36,512 nucleotides of DNA from Verrucomicrobiaceae bacterium (GTDB lineage: Bacteria > Verrucomicrobiota > Verrucomicrobiia > Verrucomicrobiales > Akkermansiaceae), in assembly GCA_029977225.1 (NCBI GenBank), contig JAPOLH010000007.1, positions 1 through 36,512 on the forward strand. Direction: 5' to 3'. Position 1 is the first letter of the stretch. Every line of letters begins with the position of its first letter. Positions 1 to 8,484 of the stretch are shown in pieces. Below the pieces are notes generated by a model. That model was given only the letters and a program-made list of their open reading frames with translations, did no database searches and was not told the origin of the DNA. The position numbers were made by a program, and so were the translations under genes.

Positions 1-1
1 G

Positions 2-889
2 GAAAAAGTGGTGCTCGTGCAGCGTGACTTCGGTGATCGCACCGACCGCAAGCACTCGCGCTTCAAGTACACCGTCGATGATCGCGGCGCGGATTGGATT
101 TTGGCAAAGCTCAACGAGTACCTCGGCTACGAGCTTGGGCCTGTGCGTCCGTTCAAGTTCGAGGACAATGGTGACCGCTACGGATGGGTCGAGGACAAGA
201 ATGGCAACTCGCATCTCACGCTGTTCATCCAAGGTGGCCGTGTGCTCGACACCGAGAGCTATCCGATGCGCACGGGGTTGCGCGAAATCGCCAAGATTCA
301 CGATGGCGACTTCCGCCTGACAGCGAATCAGAACCTCATCATCGCCAACATTTCGCCGAAGAAGCGCCCGGAGATTGAAAAGCTGCTCGAACAATACGGC
401 ATCAAGGACAGTCATGAGAAAAGCGCGCTGCGTTTGAACTCGCTCGCCTGTGTGGCTTTGCCGACCTGCAGTTTGTCGCTGGCCGAGGCCGAGCGTTATC
501 TGCCGGACCTGCTCACTGAGCTTGAAGAGGTGATCGAAGAAAACGGCCTGCGTCACGATGCGATCACTGTGCGCATGACCGGTTGCCCGAACGGTTGCGC
601 GAGACCCTTCATTTCCGAAATCGGTTTCGTCGGTCGCGCGCCCGGACGCTACAATGTCTATCTCGGCGGCGGTTTTGCGGGTCAGCGACTCTCGAAACTC
701 TATCGCGAGAATGTCCCTGGCACGGAGATCAAAGCCTTGTTAGCGCCAATTATCGGCCGCTACGCCAAGGAGCGCGAAGATGGAGAGCGCTTCGGGGATT
801 TCTGCATTCGCGCCGGCTATGTCGCGGCGACCGTGCAGGGCGGGGATTTCCACAAGAACATCAAGCCCGAGGCTTTTGCCACCGCCTGA
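2..889 (+). CDS. cysI: Sulfite reductase hemoprotein (CysI-type), C-terminal part; 5' end outside window
   Basis: Reduces sulfite to sulfide with six electrons in assimilatory sulfate reduction, in the cytoplasm. The frame is open from base 2, so the true start lies upstream; about 295 residues are visible of a family that usually runs 550-600. The siroheme/[4Fe-4S] ligands are all present: a C-x5-C pair (ACVALPTC, nt ~449-472) and a C-x3-C pair (GCPNGC, nt ~581-598) followed by ARP, as in CysI. The stop TGA (887-889) overlaps the start of cysH as TGATG, so the two are probably translationally coupled. Ferredoxin- and NADPH-linked hemoproteins share these motifs, so the electron donor cannot be told from this fragment. 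Confidence 0.93.
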   Translation, partial: EKVVLVQRDFGDRTDRKHSRFKYTVDDRGADWILAKLNEYLGYELGPVRPFKFEDNGDRYGWVEDKNGNSHLTLFIQGGRVLDTESYPMRTGLREIAKIHDGDFRLTANQNLIIANISPKKRPEIEKLLEQYGIKDSHEKSALRLNSLACVALPTCSLSLAEAERYLPDLLTELEEVIEENGLRHDAITVRMTGCPNGCARPFISEIGFVGRAPGRYNVYLGGGFAGQRLSKLYRENVPGTEIKALLAPIIGRYAKEREDGERFGDFCIRAGYVAATVQGGDFHKNIKPEAFATA

Positions 890-1638
890 TGGTGGCCGCT
901 TCCGATCCTATGCCAAGCATCATGAGTACCCATGCCGAACCTGGCGAACTTTCCGACGCCCTCGCGCCCTTGCGTGCGGGTGAGCGGATCGGTTTGCTGC
1001 ATGAGCGGCTTGGCGATCGCCTGATGGCGACCACGAGCTTCGGCATTCAAGCGGCGGTGATGTTGCATCTGATCCATGAGCATGCGCCAAAAATTCCGGT
1101 AGTGTTCATCGATACCGGATTTTTATTTCCCGAAACCTACCGCTATGCGGAGGACTTGCTCTCGCGCTTCAAGCATCTCGACCTGCGGGTGTATCAACCC
1201 AAAATCAGCGCCGCGCGCATGCAGGCTCTGTGGGGTAACCTCTGGGAGAATGGAAAGGATGGTGCCGACCGCTATGCGATGCTCACCAAGATTGAGCCGA
1301 TGAATCGCGCATTGAGTGAGATCGGCGCCGATGTGTGGCTGAGCGGACTTCGTCGCTCTCAATCGAGCACGCGCTCGGACAGGCCCTTTGTGGAGCGCCA
1401 GAAAAAAACCCTCAAAGCTTACCCGATTCTCGATTGGGCCGACGCGCAGGTGGATTTGTATTTTCATCAGCATCAACTGCCGCGCCATCCGCTTGCTGAG
1501 AAGGGATATGTCACTATGGGGGATTGGCACAGCACCATGCCGGCAACCCACGGCGATGCCGAGTCAACGCGTTTTGGCGGAGTGAAATACGAGTGCGGAC
1601 TTCATCTGGACTCCGGTTCGTCAGATTTTCAGATTTGA
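889..1638 (+). CDS. cysH: Phosphoadenylyl-sulfate (PAPS) reductase, thioredoxin-dependent
   Basis: Reduces activated sulfate to sulfite, the step before CysI. The 249-residue protein has the nucleotide-binding stretch TTSFGIQAAV near the N-terminus and the C-terminal catalytic motif YECGLH (Cys about residue 236). The Cys-Cys pairs that bind [4Fe-4S] in APS reductases are absent, since the segment reads TKIEPMNRAL without cysteines. This points to an E. coli-like PAPS enzyme without an iron-sulfur cluster. The ATG at 889 overlaps the cysI stop; in-frame ATGs at 910 and 922 are alternative starts that would give 242 or 238 residues. No ribosome binding site decides between them. It lies in one transcript with cysI. 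Confidence 0.93.
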   Translation: MVAASDPMPSIMSTHAEPGELSDALAPLRAGERIGLLHERLGDRLMATTSFGIQAAVMLHLIHEHAPKIPVVFIDTGFLFPETYRYAEDLLSRFKHLDLRVYQPKISAARMQALWGNLWENGKDGADRYAMLTKIEPMNRALSEIGADVWLSGLRRSQSSTRSDRPFVERQKKTLKAYPILDWADAQVDLYFHQHQLPRHPLAEKGYVTMGDWHSTMPATHGDAESTRFGGVKYECGLHLDSGSSDFQI

Positions 1639-1713
1639 CGCTCCGGTGAAAATATTCCCAAAGGGGTAAATTTTTTTGAAGACATGCTTTGTCCGTTCAG
1701 TCGAAGCGGACGT

Positions 1714-2508
1714 ATGCAAAAACTAAACTCTGCAAATAATCCTCTCCGTCATTCCATTGGTCGCACGCATGGCGGTCCTTTCATTTCTTTGCTTTTTGCC
1801 CTTATGGGTTGTCTGCCAGCGAATGCTGTATTGGTCGCGGGATGGGATTTCCAAACCACCACCAATGGCGGCACGGCAGCTGCGGCGCAACCCAACAGTC
1901 CAAAGGTTTACAACGCCAACTTCGGGACTGGCGTGATGTACCTCGATGGCAGTAATGGTTCTTCAGATTGGCTTAAATCGAATGAAATCAGTGGTTTTGG
2001 CGGAACTTCGGTGAATGCGGGTGAAGGATTTTCCACTTTGACCACAGGTTCTTCGGCGTTGGCGCTGATCGCTGGTGCGAGCACTGCGGCGAATGGAAAT
2101 CAGGCAGTCTTTAGGTTCTCGATGGCGGGTTATGAGGGCTTGAGTATTTCATTGGCGGCACAACGGACGAGCACCGGGTTTGCCACCCAGCTATGGGAGT
2201 TCAGTTTGGACGGGAATTCTTATCAGACGATTGGCACGCTGTCGGCTGGTAGCACCGCAGGAACAATCACGAGTACATATGCGGGATCGGGTGCGCTGGG
2301 ATTCGCGGCCTTTGATGGATTGAATGATGTCGAGAATGCCTATGTACGTGTCACCTTCGACGGTGCAACTTCAAGTACCGGCAACAATCGCATCGATAAC
2401 ATTCAGTTCAATGTTTTGGCCATTACGGTACCTGAGCCTGGTTGCGCGATGCTGTTAGGGACCGGGGCAGTGCTGGCGCTGATCCGAAGGCGCAGGCGAT
2501 CCAGCTGA
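1714..2508 (+). CDS. PEP-CTERM sorting domain protein, exported, function unknown
   Basis: About 264 residues. It has an N-terminal export signal with a hydrophobic stretch [16 protein letters not shown], then a Gly/Ser/Thr/Ala-rich, probably beta-rich body starting VAGWDF. It ends with a tripartite PEP-CTERM signal: VPEPG, a hydrophobic segment and the basic tail RRRRRSS. In this family the C-terminal signal is recognised by an exosortase and the protein is delivered to the surface or to exopolysaccharide; that is family knowledge. No catalytic motif is seen. An upstream in-frame ATG at 1684 would add ten residues; I prefer 1714 for a shorter signal n-region. It sits between cysH and cysK on the same strand but shows no sulfur-related motif. 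Confidence 0.85.
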   Translation: MQKLNSANNPLRHSIGRTHGGPFISLLFALMGCLPANAVLVAGWDFQTTTNGGTAAAAQPNSPKVYNANFGTGVMYLDGSNGSSDWLKSNEISGFGGTSVNAGEGFSTLTTGSSALALIAGASTAANGNQAVFRFSMAGYEGLSISLAAQRTSTGFATQLWEFSLDGNSYQTIGTLSAGSTAGTITSTYAGSGALGFAAFDGLNDVENAYVRVTFDGATSSTGNNRIDNIQFNVLAITVPEPGCAMLLGTGAVLALIRRRRRSS

Positions 2509-2549
2509 TTTTGAGCCCTTTTAGCAGCAACTTGGGGGAATTCCGTGTC

Positions 2550-2579
2550 TTGACTCCTGGGCCTGGCTGCAGACAGTAT
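2550..2579 (+). promoter_or_regulatory. Possible promoter of cysK
   Basis: TTGACT (2550-2555) is followed after 18 bases by CAGTAT (2574-2579). The -35 matches the sigma-70 consensus in 5 of 6 bases; the -10 is weak. It lies in the 98-base gap between the PEP-CTERM gene and cysK, so cysK could be transcribed separately. Inference from pattern only. Confidence 0.3.
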
Positions 2580-2606
2580 GTCGCGAATCTAACCAATCCC
2601 ACTGCC

Positions 2607-3566
2607 ATGCCTATCGCCCCCAACATGACTGCCACCGTCGGCAATACGCCGCTCATCCGCCTCAACCATGTGACCGCCGGTCTTGATGCCGAGATCTGTG
2701 TGAAAGCGGAATTTTTCAACCCGCTCTTCAGCGTCAAAGACCGCATTGGTAAGGCCATGATCGAGGCGGCAGAGCGTGACGGATCGCTCAAGCCAGGTGG
2801 ATTGATCATTGAGCCGACCTCTGGCAACACTGGCATTGCATTGGCCTTTGTCGCCCGTTCGAAGGGTTACCGCTGCATTCTCACCATGCCCGAGAGCATG
2901 TCGATCGAGCGCCGCGTGTTGTTGCGTTTGCTAGGTGCCGAGATCGTGCTCACGCCGCGTGCTCGTGGCATGGGTGGTGCGATCGCCAAGGCGAAACAAC
3001 TTTTGGAGCAAACGCCAGGTGCCTTTGGTCCGGGGCAGTTTGACAATCCGGCCAACCCGCAGGTGCACCGCGAAACGACCGCCGAGGAAATCTGGCGGGA
3101 CACCGAAGGAAAAATTGATGCATTCGTCGCGGGTGTCGGCACGGGTGGCACTCTGACCGGTGTTTCGGAGGTGATCAAATCACGCTGCGCAATGAAGGCC
3201 TTTGCGGTCGAGCCTGTGGCAAGCCCAGTTATTTCTGGCGGTGCTCCGGGCCCGCACATGATCCAAGGAATCGGTGCCGGTTTCATTCCCAAGAACCTCA
3301 ATGTCGATATCATCGATGAAGTCATCCAAGTGAGCAACGAGGATGCTTTCGCCACCGCGCAGTCGCTGGCACAGGAGGAAGGGCTGCCGGCTGGCATTTC
3401 CACCGGTGCGAATGTCTGGGCCGCGATGCAGATCGCCAAACGCCCGGAATTCAAAGGCAAGCGCATCGTCACCGTCGGCTGCTCTTCGACCGAGCGTTAT
3501 CTTTCCACACCGCTTGCGGAAAAAGTGCGCGAGGAAGTAACCAATCTTCCAGTGCACGAGATTTGA
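2607..3566 (+). CDS. cysK: Cysteine synthase A (O-acetylserine sulfhydrylase)
   Basis: PLP enzyme that joins sulfide from CysI to O-acetylserine to make cysteine. The protein is 319 residues, the usual size. The PLP lysine is K44 in FSVKDRIG; the substrate loop [11 protein letters not shown] and the phosphate-binding glycine loop [10 protein letters not shown] are intact, and the C-terminal serine motif [12 protein letters not shown] is present. The start at 2607 is chosen because the enzyme fold begins just after it; an ATG six codons later (2625) is equally possible. Reading upstream in frame runs into the PEP-CTERM gene and has no cysteine synthase homology. Downstream at 3601 lies a clear terminator. 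Together with cysI and cysH it completes sulfite-to-cysteine conversion. Confidence 0.95.
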   Translation: MPIAPNMTATVGNTPLIRLNHVTAGLDAEICVKAEFFNPLFSVKDRIGKAMIEAAERDGSLKPGGLIIEPTSGNTGIALAFVARSKGYRCILTMPESMSIERRVLLRLLGAEIVLTPRARGMGGAIAKAKQLLEQTPGAFGPGQFDNPANPQVHRETTAEEIWRDTEGKIDAFVAGVGTGGTLTGVSEVIKSRCAMKAFAVEPVASPVISGGAPGPHMIQGIGAGFIPKNLNVDIIDEVIQVSNEDAFATAQSLAQEEGLPAGISTGANVWAAMQIAKRPEFKGKRIVTVGCSSTERYLSTPLAEKVREEVTNLPVHEI

Positions 3567-3600
3567 GAAAAGCCTAAGTCGTCAAGATTGTGCAGGAGGG

Positions 3601-3624
3601 GCACGGCATATTTGCCGTGCTTTT
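3601..3624 (+). terminator. Rho-independent terminator after cysK
   Basis: A perfect 8-bp stem GCACGGCA (3601-3608) / TGCCGTGC (3613-3620) with loop TATT is followed by TTTT. It lies 34 bases after the cysK stop. A weaker second candidate follows at 3696-3716: TCTCC / GGAGA with loop TGTCT, then a T-run. Confidence 0.85.
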
Positions 3625-3649
3625 CCATTTTGATGGAGAATGGATATTG

Positions 3650-3688
3650 GGGGTGAAACCCGGTTCTTTCGAACCATGGTTTCACCCC
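3650..3688. repeat. Large near-perfect palindrome between cysK and smc
   Basis: Outer arms GGGGTGAAACC (3650-3660) and GGTTTCACCCC (3678-3688) pair over 11 bp. Inside, GGTTC (3662-3666) and GAACC (3671-3675) pair over 5 bp around the loop TTTC; one C and an AT form a small internal loop. No T-run follows on either strand, so it is not a standard terminator. It lies between convergent genes and could cap the 3' end of either transcript, or be a member of a dispersed repeat family. No second copy was noticed in this window. Confidence 0.75.
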
Positions 3689-3732
3689 TTATCCCTCTCC
3701 TGTCTGGAGAATTTTTATGTCGGCTGCCTGTC

Positions 3733-6700
3733 TTATGCGTCGAGACGGAGCGCGGCTTTTTGAGCGGCGGTTTTCGCTTCGCCGGAAGACTTGTGGCCAT
3801 CGTCACTGGTGAGTCGCATGCCCACCGGTTTGGAAACTCCGAATTCTTCCATCGTCACGCCGTACATCACATCGGCGCGGGCCATCGTGCGTTTTGAGTG
3901 GGTGACAATGATAAATTGCGAACGATCGATAAAGCGATCGAGTACCTTCACGAAGCGGTTGATGTTCGATTCGTCAAGTGGGGCGTCGAGCTCGTCGAGG
4001 ACGCAGAAGGGGCTGGGCTTGATCATGTAGATCGAGAACAGCAGAGCGACCGCAGTCATCGAGCGTTCACCACCGGAGAGCAGTGTGATCGACTGAAGTT
4101 TTTTGCCGGGTGGCTTGGCGATCACCTCGATGCCGGACTCGAGCGGGTCGGATTCGTCGAGCAGGGTGAGGTCGGCCTGACCTTTTTCGCCAAAGAGTTC
4201 CTTGAACATCGTTTGGAAGTTGATGCGAACTTGCGCGAAAGTTTCGGCGAAGAGGCGCTGGGTCTCGGTGTTGATGCGTTCGATGACCTCGAGCAATTCC
4301 GTTTTCGACGAGACAAGGTCGTCATGTTGTTTGCGGAGAAAATTGTAGCGTTCTTCGAGTTCCTCGAATTCCTCGATCGCATCGAGGTTGACTGGGCCCA
4401 TGGCGTCGAGGCGGCGCTTGATGTCAGTAACAATGGATTCGATGAATTCCCAGTCTGGTTCGCCGGTCATTTCGCCGGGGATTTCCGCATCGTCGGAGCC
4501 GGTGGCGTCGACCACGATGGTGGGCATGTCGTCCTCGGCTTCGTCGTCGGATGATACAGATGCGAACGAGTCGTCTCCATCGGCGGTGACCACCGTTTGT
4601 TTACCGCCACGGGCTTGCAGGGCTTTTTGGGATGCCACGCTTGCGAGGAGCGCGTGGGCATCGGGCTCGAAGGTGCTGAGGTCGATTTGATAGCGTTCGG
4701 CGATGGAGTTGTTGAGGTTTTCGAGGCGCAGGTCGAGTTTGGTTGCGGCGATTTCCTCGCGGCCTTTTTGCTCATTGATGCGTGAAAGGTCGCGGCGAAG
4801 TGCGGCGAGTTCCGTTTCGGCGCTTTCGATCGATTCGAGAAGTGCGGCGCGTCCGCTTGAACGGGATTCGATTTCCTTTCCGAGGTCCTCGGCTTCGAGT
4901 CGGTGGGTTTCGCATTCTTCGGCGAGGCGGCTGTTTTCGGCACTGGCGTCGTCGATGCGTTGGGTGAACGATTCGATTTCCGCTTCGCGACGGATCGACG
5001 CTTCGCGGAGCTCCGAGAGGCGGTTTTCCATGGGCCGTTGTTGTTCCTCGGCGGCTTGTTTCGCGCGGCGTTCGACCGCGAGTTCGGTGCGGAGGTTGTT
5101 GAGGTCGCTGGTCAGTTCGCCTTCGCGTTGGGCGATTGAGTCCGCCTCCGACTGCAGGCGGCGCGCGTCGGTTTCGAGGCCATCGAGGCGTTCGCGCGAC
5201 TGATGAAGTTCTGCCTCGAGTTGGACGCGGCTTTCGGCGGCGGCGCGTTCGCGGTTGTCGAGTTCGCCGCGTTCCCAGCGAACATTTTCGAGTTTGGTGT
5301 CGAGGTTTTCGACTTCGCGAGTGGCGAGGGTGAGTTGACCTTGGAGAGTTGAGAGTTCGACTTTTTGGCGTTGCAGGCGTTCGCGGGCGACTTCCACTTC
5401 CTCGCGCAGTTGTTCGAGGTTTGTCTCCGTATCGATAACGCGGCGGCGTGCGGCCTCATCGGCTTGGGCGAGTGTGGCGACTTCGTTTTCGAGCGTGCGG
5501 ACTTCGTTGCGAAGCTCGAGCACCGAGGTCGAGCCCTCGGCGGTTGAACCGCCGCGCAGCGTGCCTTCGCCGCCGAGGATCACGCCGGCGAGCGTGACAA
5601 AGGTGACGCCAGGATGGTTTGGGCGCAGGCGCAAAGCAGTGGCGAGGTTGGGCACGATGAGGACGCGATCGAGCAATCGCTCGATGATGCCAGAGATGCG
5701 TTTGTCCGACTTCACACGATCGAGTGCCCATGCGGTGGCGCCTTCCGGCAGGGCTTCCATTTGCGTGCCAGCTGCGTGAGCGACGAAGGTTTCGGGAATG
5801 ATTGCCGCAATGCCGAGTTGCTTGGCGGTGAGGCGTTCGATCAGCGCCTCGGCGACTGCCTGGTCCTGCACAAGCACGGCCTGAAGGTGGTTGCCGAGGG
5901 CGGATTCGATGGCGCGGGCGCAGTCGTTATCGGCCTCGATGAAAGAGGCCAACACGCCGTGGATGGCAGGCTTGAATTGGTCGGGTTCGTCGAGCCCGTT
6001 AAGCACATTGCGGGTGCCTTTTTCAAAGCCTTCACCGCTTTCCACCAGTTGTCTTACTGCTTCGAAGCGGGCTGAGCGTTGGGCAAGCGCGCGGTTGGAT
6101 TCCACGGCGGCGCTGCGTGCCGCATCGAGGTCGCCGCGAGTGTGTTGGTAGGCGCGTTCTGCGCTTTGGAATGCCTCTTCGAGTTCGGAAATTTGTGCGG
6201 CGGATGTTTCGACTTCGCTTTGAATGCGTGATTGCTCGGCGCGGCCTTCTTCCATTTCGAGGTTGAGGCGTTGTTCCTCATCGGCGAGTTGCCGCGCACG
6301 GTCGCGGTTGCCCTCGAGTTGAGCGAGGGAGGATTCAATTTTTGCCTGCATTGCGGCGATGAGCGACTGTGTGCGGTTCGCTTCGGCGCGTGAGGTACGC
6401 AGTGCGTTTTCGAGTTCCTCGCGCTCAGCGCGTGCTCCCCGTGTGCGTTCCTCCATTTCGGAGAGGCGCAATTCTTTTTCGGCGATGTGGCGGTTGAGTT
6501 GATCGAGCGACTCGTTGGCGGCGATGAAATCGAATTCCTGTTGCGCGAGTTTGTCGCGGGTCGATTGAATGTCCTCGCGGTTCTGGCGGATGCGAGATTC
6601 GAGTTCGTGTTTGCGTTCTTCGTTGAAGGCGATGCGTCCTTCGGCGCTGTTGAGCGCGTTGCGGTGTTCGTTGAGGCGTTGGCGAATTTCGGCAAGCTCG

Positions 6701-7542
6701 CCCTCGAAAACGCGGGCGGCGGCGCGTGCTTCATTGACCACTTCTTCTTTCGCAGGGAGTTGCATCGAGAGCTCTGTGTCGCGAACTTCGAGCCCGCGGA
6801 TCGAGGTGAGCAACTCATCACGTTCGGCAGTGAGCTCGATGAACTTCCGATGGCCGAGGTGAGTGTCGAGCACGCGGGTGTCGGCGGCGAGTGCCTGGTA
6901 GCGGCGGGCTTTTGCGACTTGGCGCTTGAGAGAATTCATGCGGCGCTCCTGTTCGGCGAGCACATCAGAAACGCGCAGCAGGTTGGCTTCGGTGTACTCC
7001 AGTTTGCGCAGCGCTTCCTTTTTCTCGCGTTTGAACTTCGTGATGCCTGCAGCTTCTTCGAACACCGCGCGGCGTTCCTCGGGTTTAGACGAAAGGATCT
7101 GGTCGATCTGGCCTTGCGCCATGATCGAGTACGCCGTGCGGCCGATGCCGGTATCCATGAGCATGTCGTGGATGTCCTTGAGTCGGCACAGTGTGTTGTT
7201 GATGCGGTACTCCGACTTGCCGTCGCGATAGACCCGCCGGGTGATCGAGACCTCGTTGTAATCGACCTTCAGTGCCTGTTCGCAATCGGCCATCGTGAGT
7301 GTGACTTCGGCCATGCCGAGCGGCTTGCGTTTTTCGGTGCCGTTGAAAATGACATCGGCCATTTCACCACCGCGGAGGGCTTTGGCGGAAGTTTCGCCGA
7401 GCACCCACCGGATCGCATCGACCACATTGGATTTGCCGCAGCCGTTGGGGCCGACGATGCCGGTCACGCCTTCGGCGAATTCAAACACGGTCTTATCGGC
7501 AAAGGACTTGAAGCCTTGGATTTCGAGAGTTTTGAGGTACAT
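3733..7542 (-). CDS. smc: Chromosome segregation protein SMC
   Basis: Condensin ATPase that organises and segregates the chromosome, normally with ScpA and ScpB, which are not in this window. The 1269-residue protein is complete. It has Walker A GPNGCGKS (31-38), a long coiled coil, a hinge at about 500-665 containing conserved glycines (GGEGTLRGG), a second coiled coil, the ABC signature LSGGERSMTA (about 1155-1164) and Walker B FCVLDELDAPLDE (about 1178-1190). An Asp/Glu/Ser/Thr-rich linker of roughly 50 residues (about 974-1026, nt 4465-4620) interrupts the returning coiled coil before the segment containing MGPVNLDAIEEF; I do not recall it from standard SMC proteins. The start ATG has no Shine-Dalgarno sequence. 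smc is divergent from ruvA and convergent with cysK. Confidence 0.97.
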   Translation of the reverse strand: MYLKTLEIQGFKSFADKTVFEFAEGVTGIVGPNGCGKSNVVDAIRWVLGETSAKALRGGEMADVIFNGTEKRKPLGMAEVTLTMADCEQALKVDYNEVSITRRVYRDGKSEYRINNTLCRLKDIHDMLMDTGIGRTAYSIMAQGQIDQILSSKPEERRAVFEEAAGITKFKREKKEALRKLEYTEANLLRVSDVLAEQERRMNSLKRQVAKARRYQALAADTRVLDTHLGHRKFIELTAERDELLTSIRGLEVRDTELSMQLPAKEEVVNEARAAARVFEGELAEIRQRLNEHRNALNSAEGRIAFNEERKHELESRIRQNREDIQSTRDKLAQQEFDFIAANESLDQLNRHIAEKELRLSEMEERTRGARAEREELENALRTSRAEANRTQSLIAAMQAKIESSLAQLEGNRDRARQLADEEQRLNLEMEEGRAEQSRIQSEVETSAAQISELEEAFQSAERAYQHTRGDLDAARSAAVESNRALAQRSARFEAVRQLVESGEGFEKGTRNVLNGLDEPDQFKPAIHGVLASFIEADNDCARAIESALGNHLQAVLVQDQAVAEALIERLTAKQLGIAAIIPETFVAHAAGTQMEALPEGATAWALDRVKSDKRISGIIERLLDRVLIVPNLATALRLRPNHPGVTFVTLAGVILGGEGTLRGGSTAEGSTSVLELRNEVRTLENEVATLAQADEAARRRVIDTETNLEQLREEVEVARERLQRQKVELSTLQGQLTLATREVENLDTKLENVRWERGELDNRERAAAESRVQLEAELHQSRERLDGLETDARRLQSEADSIAQREGELTSDLNNLRTELAVERRAKQAAEEQQRPMENRLSELREASIRREAEIESFTQRIDDASAENSRLAEECETHRLEAEDLGKEIESRSSGRAALLESIESAETELAALRRDLSRINEQKGREEIAATKLDLRLENLNNSIAERYQIDLSTFEPDAHALLASVASQKALQARGGKQTVVTADGDDSFASVSSDDEAEDDMPTIVVDATGSDDAEIPGEMTGEPDWEFIESIVTDIKRRLDAMGPVNLDAIEEFEELEERYNFLRKQHDDLVSSKTELLEVIERINTETQRLFAETFAQVRINFQTMFKELFGEKGQADLTLLDESDPLESGIEVIAKPPGKKLQSITLLSGGERSMTAVALLFSIYMIKPSPFCVLDELDAPLDESNINRFVKVLDRFIDRSQFIIVTHSKRTMARADVMYGVTMEEFGVSKPVGMRLTSDDGHKSSGEAKTAAQKAALRLDA

Positions 7543-7636
7543 GGGACAGGAGTTTGGGAAAGGACCCGGAGGGATTCGGGATTACACAAGCTAGTGGAAG
7601 GGGTGGGGATCGCAATCCAGAGAATTGAAATGACGC

Positions 7637-7664
7637 TAAATATGCTACTTAAATGCAAAAACAA
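7637..7664 (-). promoter_or_regulatory. Possible promoter of smc
   Basis: On the minus strand TTGTTT (7664-7659) is followed after 16 bases by TATTTA (7642-7637). It lies in the only AT-rich patch of the 227-base divergent smc/ruvA gap and would give a leader of about 90 bases. Pattern match only. Confidence 0.3.
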
Positions 7665-7673
7665 CACTACATA

Positions 7674-7703
7674 TTGTGACTTTTGGTATTTAGGATTTAT
7701 GAA
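7674..7703 (+). promoter_or_regulatory. Possible promoter of ruvA
   Basis: TTGTGA (7674-7679) and TATGAA (7698-7703) are separated by 18 bases in the AT-rich divergent smc/ruvA gap, about 65 bases before the ruvA start. Pattern match only; it overlaps no other gene. Confidence 0.3.
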
Positions 7704-7769
7704 ACAATTTGTCGTTCTTGGGGCATACGCAATTGACGGAGCGAGCTGGCTGGCCATCCTTGGGACACG

Positions 7770-8366
7770 ATGATCGCTAGGTTGCGTGGCAGGGTTCTAG
7801 AGGCTTATCCCAACCGCTTGGTGGTGGATGTGCAGGGCGTGGGTTACGAAGTATTGGTGCCGCTTTCCACCTTTGATCGACTGCGCGCGGTCGAGGGGCT
7901 GGAGGTGGATTTGCGCACTCATTTGCACATTCGTGAAACCGCTCACACTCTGTATGGCTTCGCGAGCGAGGAGGAGCGCGATGTGTTTTTGATGCTCATC
8001 GAACGGGTGAGCGGGATCGGGCCGGCGATTGCGATGGCGGTTTTGAGCGGTCTTCCTGTGGCCAAGTTCAAAAGCTGCGTGGTGGCGGGCAATGTCGTCG
8101 AACTTTCACGGATCAAGGGCCTGGGCAAAAAGACTGCCGAGCGGATTGTGCTTGAGCTCAAGGACAAAGTCGGTGTGACCGACACATGGCAGGACGCGGC
8201 GGCGGGGGCGGTAAGCCCGTCGGCGGCGGATGCCGAGTTGGCTTTGATCGCGCTGGGCTACAAGCAAGTCGATGCACGCAAGGCGGTTCGCAAGGTGCTT
8301 GAGGAGCACGATGGGGCAGCGGTGGAAGTGCTGGTGCGCGGTGCTTTGCGCGCCTTACAGGGCTGA
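7770..8366 (+). CDS. ruvA: Holliday junction branch migration protein RuvA
   Basis: Binds four-way DNA junctions and loads the RuvB motor in recombinational repair. The 198-residue protein is full length. It has an N-terminal OB-fold (MIARLRGRVLE... to about residue 63), a central helix-hairpin-helix region (RVSGIGPAIAMAVLSG and IKGLGKKTAERIVLELKDK) and a C-terminal RuvB-contact domain after a flexible Ala/Ser-rich linker (ELALIALGYKQVDARKAVRKV). ruvC and ruvB are not adjacent in this window. The start ATG has no Shine-Dalgarno sequence. Its 3' flank holds no clear terminator; the next stem-loop (8432-8462) lacks a T-run. Confidence 0.97.
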   Translation: MIARLRGRVLEAYPNRLVVDVQGVGYEVLVPLSTFDRLRAVEGLEVDLRTHLHIRETAHTLYGFASEEERDVFLMLIERVSGIGPAIAMAVLSGLPVAKFKSCVVAGNVVELSRIKGLGKKTAERIVLELKDKVGVTDTWQDAAAGAVSPSAADAELALIALGYKQVDARKAVRKVLEEHDGAAVEVLVRGALRALQG

Positions 8367-8431
8367 GGCGATGAGTTTTTCCCGTCGGAGATGTAGATTT
8401 TGCAACAAATTTTCTGCTGGCGACGATGTGT

Positions 8432-8462
8432 TTATAGGTTATGGTTTGACCGTAGCCTATAA
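8432..8462 (+). promoter_or_regulatory. Leader stem-loop upstream of the Cys-rich repeat protein
   Basis: As RNA from the plus strand, 8432-8445 pairs with 8449-8462 over 14 bp (12 Watson-Crick, 2 G-U) around the loop TTG; the outer arms are TTATAGG and CCTATAA. It ends 22 bases before the ATG at 8485 and has no following T-run. The two G-U pairs become A-C mismatches on the other strand, so the structure fits a plus-strand leader RNA. As DNA, the TTATAGG/CCTATAA dyad could instead be an operator. Function is inferred, not shown. Confidence 0.6.
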
Positions 8463-8484
8463 CCACTAAAAAACAAACAACATC

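Noticed and set aside
6487-7773. A 428-codon plus-strand open frame opposite the N-terminal part of smc, and similar long frames opposite thrS, galE and rmuC
   Set aside because: They are antisense shadows of strongly coding genes in GC-rich DNA; none shows a family motif, and each lies fully opposite a recognised protein.
7631-7773. A short plus-strand peptide frame in the smc/ruvA gap
   Set aside because: It has no homology signal, ends inside the ruvA start and covers the likely promoter region.
8432-8462. Reading this stem-loop as the ruvA terminator
   Set aside because: No T-run follows and it is closer to the next gene than to ruvA; a leader element is the better explanation.
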